NCBI GenBank assembly: GCA_900556575.1
Contig: USPO01000019.1
Span: 1-14,142 of the forward strand
Origin: an uncultured Eubacteriales bacterium
Lineage (GTDB): Bacteria; Bacillota; Clostridia; UBA1381
DNA: 14,142 nt
Reading direction: 5' to 3'
Shown piece by piece: positions 1 to 6,843 of the stretch. A model generated the notes under the pieces. It searched no databases and had not been told where the DNA came from. It was given only the letters and a program-made list of their open reading frames with translations. The position numbers were made by a program, and so were the translations under genes. How positions within the stretch are numbered: the stretch's first letter is position 1; each line of letters begins with the position of its first letter.

Positions 1-54
1 AGAAATGAAATACATATTATTTACAATTGTGTTTTGAAAATGTTATAAATTGTA

Positions 55-101
55 TAAAAACAAGAGGGAGTGTAGCAAAATCACTGTTTTGCTACACCCC
101 C
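55..101 (-). terminator. Intrinsic terminator of the ABC transporter gene
   Basis: Two 15-nt arms (66-80 and 87-101) pair with one G-U wobble around a 6-nt loop (TCACTG). Read on the minus strand, the hairpin starts directly after the stop codon of the ABC transporter gene and is followed by a TCTTGTTTTT tract. The plus-strand reading has only a short T run, so it mainly serves the minus strand. Confidence 0.85.
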
Positions 102-102
102 T

Positions 103-1860
103 TTATGCAGTATACATACTGTACATTTGGGCATATAGTCCGTTCTTTTTCATGAGTTCGTCATGGCTGCCCTGTTCGGCTATTCCGTCACCTGTTAATA
201 CAAGGATTGTATCGGCATTTCTTATTGTTGTAAGTCTGTGGGCAATAGTAAATACCGTTCTGCCCTTTGCAAGCTTTTCAAGGCTTTCCTGAATAAGCTT
301 TTCACTTTCATTGTCAAGTGCCGAAGTTGCCTCATCGAGAATAAGTATCGGCGGATTTTTTAAGAATACTCTTGCTATTGATATTCGCTGCTTTTGACCG
401 CCAGAAAGCTTTACTCCGCGTTCGCCAACATATGTATCGTAACCGTCCGGCAGAGCATTGATAAATTCATCTGCTCCCGCAAGTTTTGCGGCTTCTATTG
501 CATCTTCCCGTGATGCTCCGGGCTTTCCGTAGATTATATTATCAAGTACTGTACCGGAGAACAGATATACCTCCTGCTGAACCACACCTATTACATTTCT
601 TAATGAATGAGTTGTCACATCACGGACATCTGTATCATCAATTTTAACACTTCCCGATGTAACGTCATAAAAACGTGGGATAAGGCTGCACATTGTTGTT
701 TTTCCTCCGCCCGACGGACCGACAAGAGCGACATTTCCGCCCTGCGGAATATGAAGATTTATGTTTGCAAGTACCGGTGTATCATCATCACTGTAATGGA
801 AGCTTACGTTGTCAAAATCAATCTTTCCTTTAACGTCCTTAAGGTCGGCAGCGTTCCTTTTATTTGTTATTTCCGGCTCTGTATCCATTATTTCGATAAA
901 TCTTTCAATACCGGTCATACCTCGCTGGAATTGTTCGGTGAATTGAAGAATAGTACGGATTGATGCAAATAACGTTCCTATGTATAAAAGATAGGCTGTG
1001 AAATCCGCAGGGTCAATTTTTCTGCTCCGCATAAATAAAGCACCGGCAACAACTACCGTAAGGTACATAATACCCTCGAAGAAACGCTTGGTAGACTGAA
1101 AGCCTCCCATGTATACATAGCCTTTCTTTTTTAGTTTGAAAAACAGCTTGTTTCCTTCTTCAAAGCGTTCCTTTTCAAGCTCTTCGTTGGCAAATGATTT
1201 AACAACACGAACACCGAGGAGCGAATCCTCGACCTGTGAATTTATTTCACCGATTTGAACACGCTGTTCCTTAAAATTTTTCCTCATAAGTGTATTGAAG
1301 TATTTCACAAAAATAAATATGAACGGCATTGTAGCGAACATAATCAACGTAAGCGGAACATTTACCGTACAAAGTATAATAAATGATATTACAAACTTCA
1401 AAGCACAGATGAATATTTCTTCCGGTCCATGATGTGCAAATTCGGTCACATCGAAAAGGTCAGATGTAATTCTTGACATCAACTGACCTACCTTGTGGTT
1501 TGAATAGTAGGAAAATGACAGCTTTTGAAGATGTGCAAATAAATCTCGCCGCATATCTGTTTCAATTCTCGCTCCCATAACATGACCGGTATTTGCCATG
1601 TAAAAGTTAGCTGCGGTATCTATAATCCTAAGCACGAAATAAAGAGTTCCTATCTTTAAAATCAATGGTATGGTAAGAAGTGCTATGTCATGTGTACCGA
1701 GACGTGTCATATAGCGTACAAGCATAGGGAAAACAAGCTCACATATAGTAGTGAATGATGCACATATAAGGTCAAATATAAGTATGCCCTTATATTTTTT
1801 GAAATAGGGGAGAAAACGGCTTATCAGATAAGTCATTTTCATTTTAGGCTTTTCTTTCAT
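103..1860 (-). CDS. ABC transporter, fused permease and ATPase (MsbA/LmrA-type half-transporter)
   Basis: A 585-residue half-transporter that should form a dimer in the cytoplasmic membrane and use ATP to export a hydrophobic substrate such as a drug, lipid or peptide. The N-terminal half (about 1-310) has six hydrophobic segments, roughly at 25-46, 59-80, 147-166, 168-187, 261-277 and 287-305, as in the ABC exporter type 1 fold. The ATPase domain is complete: Walker A GPSGGGKTT at 381-389, Q-loop near 428, signature LSGGQ at 485-489, Walker B ILILDEATSALD at 505-516 and switch histidine H541. The ATG is preceded by a GAGAGG ribosome-binding site. It is a single-gene unit with its own promoter and terminator, so a homodimer is likely, although many clostridial relatives work as heterodimers with a second gene. 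The substrate cannot be told from sequence. No degenerate catalytic residue is seen. Confidence 0.95.
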   Translation of the reverse strand: MKEKPKMKMTYLISRFLPYFKKYKGILIFDLICASFTTICELVFPMLVRYMTRLGTHDIALLTIPLILKIGTLYFVLRIIDTAANFYMANTGHVMGARIETDMRRDLFAHLQKLSFSYYSNHKVGQLMSRITSDLFDVTEFAHHGPEEIFICALKFVISFIILCTVNVPLTLIMFATMPFIFIFVKYFNTLMRKNFKEQRVQIGEINSQVEDSLLGVRVVKSFANEELEKERFEEGNKLFFKLKKKGYVYMGGFQSTKRFFEGIMYLTVVVAGALFMRSRKIDPADFTAYLLYIGTLFASIRTILQFTEQFQRGMTGIERFIEIMDTEPEITNKRNAADLKDVKGKIDFDNVSFHYSDDDTPVLANINLHIPQGGNVALVGPSGGGKTTMCSLIPRFYDVTSGSVKIDDTDVRDVTTHSLRNVIGVVQQEVYLFSGTVLDNIIYGKPGASREDAIEAAKLAGADEFINALPDGYDTYVGERGVKLSGGQKQRISIARVFLKNPPILILDEATSALDNESEKLIQESLEKLAKGRTVFTIAHRLTTIRNADTILVLTGDGIAEQGSHDELMKKNGLYAQMYSMYTA

Positions 1861-1897
1861 TTGTATTGTCCTCTCTTAATATATTTTTATGATGTTA

Positions 1898-1926
1898 ATT
1901 ATACCATGTTTTCGCCGGAATTTCAA
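1898..1926 (-). promoter_or_regulatory. SigA-type promoter for the ABC transporter gene
   Basis: On the minus strand TTGAAA (1921-1926) is separated by exactly 17 bp from TATAAT (1898-1903), and the -10 has an extended TGG before it. The predicted start lies some 30 nt upstream of the gene's ATG at 1860. It is back-to-back with the recombinase promoter. Confidence 0.75.
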
Positions 1927-1968
1927 TATTTAAATTTACCGTTAGTTATGAAATTATATAATATATGA

Positions 1969-1994
1969 AAGCGCCGCTTGGCAAAACGGTGCTT
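1969..1994. repeat. Inverted repeat over the -35 region of the recombinase promoter
   Basis: AAGCGCCG (1969-1976) and CGGTGCTT (1987-1994) pair with one G-U wobble around a 10-nt loop that contains the -35 box. There is no T tract, so it is not an ordinary terminator. It could be an operator for a repressor or a chance match; nothing else supports a binding protein. Confidence 0.35.
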
Positions 1995-2006
1995 ATATGG
2001 TATAAT
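1978..2006 (+). promoter_or_regulatory. SigA-type promoter for the tyrosine recombinase gene
   Basis: TTGGCA (1978-1983), a 17-bp spacer and a perfect TATAAT (2001-2006) with TGG extended -10. Transcription should start near 2013, only about 34 nt before the preferred start codon at 2047. This helps to decide against the ATG at 2029, which would leave a leader of about 16 nt. Confidence 0.8.
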
Positions 2007-2031
2007 GTTAGTATAGAAATGAGCAATTATG

Positions 2032-2037
2032 AAAGGA
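2032..2037 (+). promoter_or_regulatory. Ribosome-binding site that decides the recombinase start
   Basis: AAAGGA at 2032-2037 sits 9 nt before the ATG at 2047. The upstream in-frame ATG at 2029 overlaps this site and has no good Shine-Dalgarno sequence of its own. Confidence 0.6.
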
Positions 2038-2046
2038 AATAGAAAA

Positions 2047-3099
2047 ATGGCGACACATACAAAGCTTCAGCAGTTTTTGTCAAAGCTACCCGATTTTGTT
2101 TTTGAGTATATCGAGCTTGCATATAAGGGAGAAAGTATAAATACACAGCTTGGTTACAGCATAGATATACGGGTTTTTTTGACGTATTTAAAGAAGTATA
2201 AGTTTAAAGATATAGAAAATCTCGAGGATTTCACACCGTCACATATGGAGCAGGTGACAATAAGAGATTTGACGGGTTTTCAGGCTTATTTGAGGGAATA
2301 TGAAAGCGAATATGAAACGGCGGACGGAAAAACAGAACACCGTATCCGAAGAAACGGACCTAAGGGAATAAACCGTAAGCTTTCCGGTGTGAGGGGACTT
2401 TTTACATATCTGTACAAGAACGATATGATTTCGGCAAATGTTACGGATAAGCTTGATTTTGAAAAAAAGCATCATAAAATGAAAAGGGCTTTGACGAGCA
2501 AGGAAACAGCAAGGCTTTTGGACTGTATATACAATGGCGAAAAGTATTTTAAAGACAGGCTGTTAAGTGAGTATTCAAGAAATAAGCTGAGAGACTCGGC
2601 ATTATTTACAGCATATTTGGGAACGGGCTGCCGTGTCAGCGAGCTTGTAAACCTAAATATAAATGACGTTGATTTTGACACATCATCATTTATCGTTACC
2701 CGAAAGGGCGGAGACCAGCAGGAAATATTCATGCCAATACAGGTTGAAAATGAATTGATAAAATATATTGAGGAACGTGTAAAGATGAACAATGTTAAGG
2801 ACGAAAAAGCGTTGTTTGTGAGCCGTCTTGGTACAAGGCTGTCTGCACAGAGTGTAGAAAAATCATTGAGGAAGTATTGTATTGCGGCGGGAATAACAGA
2901 TCCGGATAAATGCAAGCCTCACGCATTAAGACGTACATTTGCGTGTAATATGATTGCCGAAGGTGTGGATATAAAAATGGTAGCGGAGCTTATGGGACAT
3001 AAGAATATAGATGTCACGCACAGATATTATACGGAATTTGCATCAAAGGAACGAAAGAAGGTAATGAGGGAATTTAATATTGAAGGAAAGGATGAGTAA
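2047..3099 (+). CDS. Tyrosine recombinase, Xer/integrase family (XerS-like layout)
   Basis: A 350-residue DNA strand-exchange enzyme (356 if the ATG at 2029 is used). The N-terminal core-binding, SAM-like domain covers about residues 10-130. The C-terminal catalytic domain shows the full active site, numbered from the 2047 start: R196 in GTGCRVSEL, K220 in TRKGG, H292-x-x-R295 in HALRR, H318 in LMGHKN and nucleophile Y327 nine residues after that histidine. The length, the N-terminal segment PDFVFEYIEL and the basic linker with KLRDSALF before the catalytic core resemble the single-recombinase XerS of streptococci from memory, more than the classical XerC/XerD pair of about 300 residues. No second recombinase, excisionase or att-like repeat is seen next to it, so a housekeeping resolvase is as likely as an element integrase. 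It has its own promoter and terminator. Confidence 0.9.
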   Translation: MATHTKLQQFLSKLPDFVFEYIELAYKGESINTQLGYSIDIRVFLTYLKKYKFKDIENLEDFTPSHMEQVTIRDLTGFQAYLREYESEYETADGKTEHRIRRNGPKGINRKLSGVRGLFTYLYKNDMISANVTDKLDFEKKHHKMKRALTSKETARLLDCIYNGEKYFKDRLLSEYSRNKLRDSALFTAYLGTGCRVSELVNLNINDVDFDTSSFIVTRKGGDQQEIFMPIQVENELIKYIEERVKMNNVKDEKALFVSRLGTRLSAQSVEKSLRKYCIAAGITDPDKCKPHALRRTFACNMIAEGVDIKMVAELMGHKNIDVTHRYYTEFASKERKKVMREFNIEGKDE

Positions 3100-3107
3100 T
3101 AAAAAAT

Positions 3108-3134
3108 GGGATGCCGATAAAGCGTCCCGTTTTT
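3108..3134. terminator. Bidirectional terminator between convergent recombinase and anti-sigma genes
   Basis: GGGATGC (3108-3114) pairs with GCGTCCC (3122-3128) with one G-U wobble around CGATAAA. It is followed by GTTTTTG on the plus strand and by ATTTTTTATT on the minus strand, so it should stop transcription from both sides. It lies within 10 nt of the recombinase stop and directly abuts the anti-sigma stop codon. Confidence 0.85.
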
Positions 3135-3135
3135 G

Positions 3136-4395
3136 TTAGCTTTTCATGGTAATTACCTTAAACCAAATAGTATCCGATGAATTAACTTGGCTTACCTCAT
3201 ACCAAAGTCCTTCTCTATCGAACTGCCCCAGCATTGTTTTCATATCAGCTGCTGTTATTTTATAATAATTTCCATAAGAACCGCTTATAAATATATCAAT
3301 TAATTCCTGCGCTCTTACGGAATCAGTTTCCTTTATAGCAAGAATTGTACTTAATGTAGCATAAGCATAACTATCCTCTGATTTATCAAATGCAATTGTA
3401 TAGTCTGATTGTGTATCAGCAGATTGGACTGCCGGTTTATCAGGCTCTGTTGTGGGAACCACTGCATAGTCATCATGGACGATATTTCTTGTTTTTATGG
3501 AATAACCTTCAGGAGTAGCTTCATTCTTTGGGGACGGTTCTGCATTGGAAGTATCCGAAACAACAGCAGGAGTTTCTGCCTCTGCCTGTAATGCTGCAGG
3601 TTGAGCATTATTTTGTATAGTTTCGTTGGGTGATACATCATTGGCAGTACTGTTCTGAGCGGCTGTAGGTTGCGGCTCAGCAGTCGGAACAGATTGACTG
3701 CTCGGCACGGAAGTGGACTGGTTAGAAGAATTCACATTCCCTGCGGCATTGCCGTTCCTTGAAGAAGCATTATTACTGCCGGTGTTTTTCTGTTGCACAG
3801 TACTCGTAGTGCTTGAAGTCTTTGGAACTTCTGTATTCTGAACCTTTGCTGTTTTTATATCATCTGCCGTATTATCACTTTTTGGATTTACGGTTGATGA
3901 CGGAAAAGCAGGGGATGGAGCAAAAGTATTTTCCGCTGTTTCATTTTGCCCATCTTCAGATTTTATGGGGATGTTATCCATATCCATTCTGTCTTTGGCA
4001 TCAGAATTTGTTTTTTCTTCAATAATAACTCCATTAGTGTCATTGTTCATTTTAGAAAGAAGTGAATTGGCATTCACTCCAACTGTTACAGCCAGTGCAA
4101 CACAAGCTGCCATTGAACCATATCTGTAAGCATACGGTCTTGAACGGCGAACAAATCTTCTGATTGGAGTTTCCTCTGCAAGTTCCTTGTCAAGCCTTGC
4201 GTTAATACTTTCCAGAAAATCACTCGGGGGTTCGAGAGGAGGTAAGCTTTTTGCAGTGCTGAGAATAGATTGCATAAAAGACAGTTCTTCAGAACAGGCT
4301 TCACATGTTTCCGCATGTGCGTTGAGTTCCTGAATTTCCGCATCTGTCAAATCAGCATACCTATCCAGCATTTCAGTAAATTCTTCACAATTCAC
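3136..4395 (-). CDS. Membrane-anchored ZAS-type anti-sigma factor with long extracytoplasmic stalk
   Basis: A 419-residue protein that should bind the ECF sigma factor encoded just upstream and hold it inactive at the membrane. The N-terminal domain has the zinc-binding anti-sigma motif H27-x3-C31-x2-C34, with a further C3. One membrane helix lies at about 93-113, after an Arg-rich stretch (RRFVRRSRP) that fits inside-in topology. Residues about 125-330 are low-complexity, rich in Ser, Thr, Asn, Pro and Ala, and look like an extended outer stalk. The last 85 or so residues (335-419) are of normal composition, with aromatic residues, and look folded; I do not recognise this domain, which may be the sensor. 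The start is GTG: the ATG just upstream is out of frame and ends after five codons, while GGGAGG lies 7 nt before the GTG. It is probably co-transcribed with the sigma gene across a 150-bp gap. Confidence 0.85.
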   Translation of the reverse strand: MNCEEFTEMLDRYADLTDAEIQELNAHAETCEACSEELSFMQSILSTAKSLPPLEPPSDFLESINARLDKELAEETPIRRFVRRSRPYAYRYGSMAACVALAVTVGVNANSLLSKMNNDTNGVIIEEKTNSDAKDRMDMDNIPIKSEDGQNETAENTFAPSPAFPSSTVNPKSDNTADDIKTAKVQNTEVPKTSSTTSTVQQKNTGSNNASSRNGNAAGNVNSSNQSTSVPSSQSVPTAEPQPTAAQNSTANDVSPNETIQNNAQPAALQAEAETPAVVSDTSNAEPSPKNEATPEGYSIKTRNIVHDDYAVVPTTEPDKPAVQSADTQSDYTIAFDKSEDSYAYATLSTILAIKETDSVRAQELIDIFISGSYGNYYKITAADMKTMLGQFDREGLWYEVSQVNSSDTIWFKVITMKS

Positions 4396-4402
4396 AAAGC
4401 AT

Positions 4403-4408
4403 CCTCCC
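4403..4408 (-). promoter_or_regulatory. Ribosome-binding site supporting a GTG start
   Basis: On the minus strand GGGAGG lies 7 nt before the GTG whose first base is 4395. It settles the anti-sigma start, which has no ATG in reading frame nearby. A TATAAT lies upstream at 4415-4420, but without a convincing -35 box. Confidence 0.65.
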
Positions 4409-4457
4409 TTCCGAATTATAGTATTACCTATATTTCAAGGTTAAATCCTTCTACCCC

Positions 4458-4525
4458 TTTATCCTTTACATAGCATATGCGAATTTTGATTTTTTATCAT
4501 AATTCACACTCTTTTATCCTTTACA
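4458..4525. repeat. 13-bp direct repeat in the sigma/anti-sigma gap
   Basis: TTTATCCTTTACA occurs at 4458-4470 and again at 4513-4525, 55 bp apart, each followed by TAG or CATAG. On the minus (coding) strand the unit reads TGTAAAGGATAAA. The copies lie in the 150-bp non-coding gap between the sigma gene (ends 4546) and the anti-sigma gene (starts 4395). A protein-binding site or paired RNA element is possible; function unknown. Confidence 0.55.
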
Positions 4526-4545
4526 CATAGTTAGACGTATATAAA

Positions 4546-5109
4546 TTAAAAAAGTTCCATATTTTCCGATAATTTTTTTTTCAATGCATTTCTTGCACGA
4601 TTTAATCTCGATTTCACCGTTCCATGTGGAATTGAAAGTACTCGTGCAGCCTCTTCATAGGAACAGCCCTCAATGTCACATAATGTAATAACTGCTCTGA
4701 AATCTGCACTTAAAGAAGCTATTCCGTCACGTACTGCCTGCTGTCTTTCATTAAGCTCAATTGTTTCCTCCGGAGTCGGCTTGTCATCGGCAATTTCAAT
4801 GGTTGACTCTCTTTCGTCATCGTCCTGAAAAATACTTATTACTTTTGCACTGCGCTGGCGTTTTCTTAATATATCGTTGCATACATTAGCGGTTATCCTG
4901 TAAATCCAAGTGGTGAAAGAGGATTGTCCGCGAAAAGAACCTATATTTTTATATACTTTAATAAAAACCTCCTGTGCAGCATCAAGTGCATCCTCACGGT
5001 CACTTAACATTCCGTAAGCTATATTGATTACCTGTTTTTCATATTCCCTTACAATGTCATTAAAGGCATCTCTGTCGCCTTTTTTTAAACGCTGTACGGC
5101 ATCGGACAT
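4546..5109 (-). CDS. ECF-family RNA polymerase sigma factor (SigW/RpoE-like)
   Basis: A 187-residue sigma factor that should direct RNA polymerase to a stress or envelope regulon when released from its anti-sigma partner. Region 2 spans about 20-86 and includes the core-binding part with DALDAAQEVFIKVY (40-53) and the -10-reading part with FTTWIYRITANVCND (65-79). Region 4 spans about 125-180, with the helix-turn-helix CSYEEAARVLSIPHGTVKSRL that reads the -35 box. No region 1 or 3 is present, and the length is normal for the ECF group. The ATG is preceded at 5 nt by AGGAGGTG, a very strong Shine-Dalgarno site. The anti-sigma gene follows on the same strand, the classic pair order. The promoter seen upstream is of the vegetative type, not an ECF-type GAAC/CGT pair, so autoregulation is not evident. 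Confidence 0.95.
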   Translation of the reverse strand: MSDAVQRLKKGDRDAFNDIVREYEKQVINIAYGMLSDREDALDAAQEVFIKVYKNIGSFRGQSSFTTWIYRITANVCNDILRKRQRSAKVISIFQDDDERESTIEIADDKPTPEETIELNERQQAVRDGIASLSADFRAVITLCDIEGCSYEEAARVLSIPHGTVKSRLNRARNALKKKLSENMELF

Positions 5110-5148
5110 TCCCTCACCTCCTGTGTCCGTTATTTTGCATATACATAT

Positions 5149-5177
5149 ATTCTATCATATTTTGTTCAATAATTCAA
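5149..5177 (-). promoter_or_regulatory. SigA-type promoter for the ECF sigma/anti-sigma unit
   Basis: On the minus strand TTGAAT (5172-5177), a 17-bp spacer and TAGAAT (5149-5154) with an extended TGA. This suggests basal expression of the sigma operon by the housekeeping sigma factor. Confidence 0.65.
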
Positions 5178-5230
5178 GCCATTAAATGTAAAAAGACTAA
5201 ATTTTATAGATAAATACGGTGTTTTTTAGA

Positions 5231-5264
5231 AAAAGTAAGAGAATTGTTATTAAACAATTCTCTT
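5231..5264 (-). terminator. Intrinsic terminator of the GHL10-family gene
   Basis: A perfect 12-bp stem (AAGAGAATTGTT at 5237-5248 with its complement at 5253-5264) around a 4-nt loop. On the minus strand it is followed by ACTTTTTCT. It lies about 60 nt after the stop at 5323 and separates that gene from the sigma operon downstream on the same strand. Confidence 0.8.
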
Positions 5265-5322
5265 AAATAATATAAAAATTGGTAAAATAAATTGAAATGT
5301 TTGTACTTTAAAAATTGAAATA

Positions 5323-6690
5323 TTAAAATTTAACACATTCGTGCTTCCATTCTCCGTTTTTGTCTATAAATATACCTTCAGCATAATCTGTGTCGGAAGG
5401 AGCATTGCAGCGGCATATAGTTATATTAAATGTATCCCTTACATTTTTGGTATATATAGGTATCCCGAAACGGTTATAGTAAATATATAGACAATAGGTT
5501 TCAATTGTATTTTCTTCTTTAATATCTGAATACTGAGAATATTCATTTTTAATTTTATCGTATAATATCTGATGATTTTTTATTGAACCATATCTGAAAT
5601 GAATTTCTCCATCAATTCCGTCAGAGGATGCGTTTGCCTGCATTTGACGAAGAAGCTCGTTTCCCTCAAACCATGGACTTGATGAATCGGAACCAAATTT
5701 ATCCATGCGGTAATCACCGAGACCTATGTAAAGCTTTGTATCTGAATTGGAAAGCTGAGACTGCCACCATTGTGACAGTACGGTATAGTCAGCTGCTTTA
5801 AATCCGGTGTACCAGTAAATCTGAGGAGCAATATAATCTACATATCCCTCCTTTGCCCATTTAAGCGTATCTGCGTACATATCGTAATAAGCACTTGTTC
5901 CGTTGGTATCCGAGCCATTTTCGTTTACAGATCTGTTTGCCCATATTCCGCATGGACTTACACCAAAAACAACATTCTTTTTTATATAGTGAACAGCCTC
6001 TCCTGTTTCACGGATAAGCGAGTCTGTATTTGAACGTCTCCAATTATCTTTGTTTGTATTCATTCCATAGTCAGCATATGAACGGCTGTCGTCAAAATCT
6101 TTTCCAGGATAAAAATAATCATCAAAATGAATACCGTCAACATTATAATTTTTAACTATTTCTTTTACCCCTTCTATAACGTAATTTTTTGCGTCAGGTA
6201 TTCCCGGATCAAGATAAAGTCCATTTTTATATTTTATTACCCATTCAGGGTGCTGCTTTGCCGGATTGTTTTCCGCAAGTTTAAGTGATGCATCAGATGC
6301 AACACGATATGGATTTATCCATGCATGAAGCTCAATTCCACGGGAATGTGCTGAATTAATCCAATAATCAAGTACATCAAAGTTGTTTTCCGGAGCAGTT
6401 TCCTGTGTACCCGTAAGGTAATGACTCCAGGGATATAGAATGCTGGGATAGAATGCATCTCCGGACGGACGTACTTGAAAGAATACAGCATTTATGCCAA
6501 GACTATTACAGTCGTCAAGAATTTTATCTGCCTCGGAACGAAGTTCTTCATCGTTTAATGTTTGCCGGGAAGGGTAATCGAGGTTTGCGGCTGTTGCAAT
6601 CCATATACCGTGAAGCTTGGCTTCTGCGTGTATCTCGGACGGGATAGGCAGAATAAAAATTATAAGGAATAGTGCAAGTATTTTTTTCAT
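5323..6690 (-). CDS. Secreted GHL10 (DUF187) family glycoside-hydrolase-like protein
   Basis: A 455-residue exported protein of the family 10 glycosylhydrolase-like group (YngK-type), thought to act on cell-wall or other glycans; the exact substrate is not known for most members. Residues 1-24 form a signal peptide (MKKILALFLIIFILP core, likely cut after AEA at 24). A (beta/alpha)8 barrel follows with family hallmarks: HGIWIATAANLDYPS (27-41), VFFQVRPSGDAFYPS (69-83), LHAWINPYR (121-129), VDGIHFDDYFYP (184-195) with acidic D190 and D191, GVSPCGIW (243-250) and DYIAPQIYW (285-293). The last 60 residues (about 396-455) lie outside the barrel and look like a small beta-rich add-on domain with three cysteines. 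The start is set by AGGAG 7 nt before the ATG. It is divergent from malQ. I found no clear promoter for it in the very AT-rich 153-bp gap. Confidence 0.88.
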   Translation of the reverse strand: MKKILALFLIIFILPIPSEIHAEAKLHGIWIATAANLDYPSRQTLNDEELRSEADKILDDCNSLGINAVFFQVRPSGDAFYPSILYPWSHYLTGTQETAPENNFDVLDYWINSAHSRGIELHAWINPYRVASDASLKLAENNPAKQHPEWVIKYKNGLYLDPGIPDAKNYVIEGVKEIVKNYNVDGIHFDDYFYPGKDFDDSRSYADYGMNTNKDNWRRSNTDSLIRETGEAVHYIKKNVVFGVSPCGIWANRSVNENGSDTNGTSAYYDMYADTLKWAKEGYVDYIAPQIYWYTGFKAADYTVLSQWWQSQLSNSDTKLYIGLGDYRMDKFGSDSSSPWFEGNELLRQMQANASSDGIDGEIHFRYGSIKNHQILYDKIKNEYSQYSDIKEENTIETYCLYIYYNRFGIPIYTKNVRDTFNITICRCNAPSDTDYAEGIFIDKNGEWKHECVKF

Positions 6691-6780
6691 TATAAACTCC
6701 TTTTTGATATAATTTTGTGCAAAAAAGCATATAAAATATAAAAAAAATTAATTATTATATGTTTTTTACATAAAATAATA

Positions 6781-6809
6781 TTTACAAATAGATAAAATTA
6801 TGCTATAAT
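6781..6809 (+). promoter_or_regulatory. SigA-type promoter for malQ
   Basis: TTTACA (6781-6786), a 17-bp spacer and TATAAT (6804-6809) with TGC extended -10. Transcription would begin near 6816, giving a short leader of about 28 nt that holds GAGG at 6833-6836. Confidence 0.75.
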
Positions 6810-6843
6810 TATAATCGTTAAATAAAATCTCTGAGGTTGAATA

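Noticed and set aside
607..963. A 118-codon open frame antisense to the ABC ATPase domain
   Set aside because: Shadow of the conserved ATPase coding sequence; no ribosome-binding site or domain.
1861..2028. Possible dif or att site next to the recombinase
   Set aside because: The gap is filled by two divergent promoters and I see no paired recombinase-binding arms of the usual 11-6-11 type.
2472..2915. A 147-codon open frame antisense to the recombinase gene
   Set aside because: It lies fully inside a well-supported gene on the other strand and has no start signal or recognisable domain.
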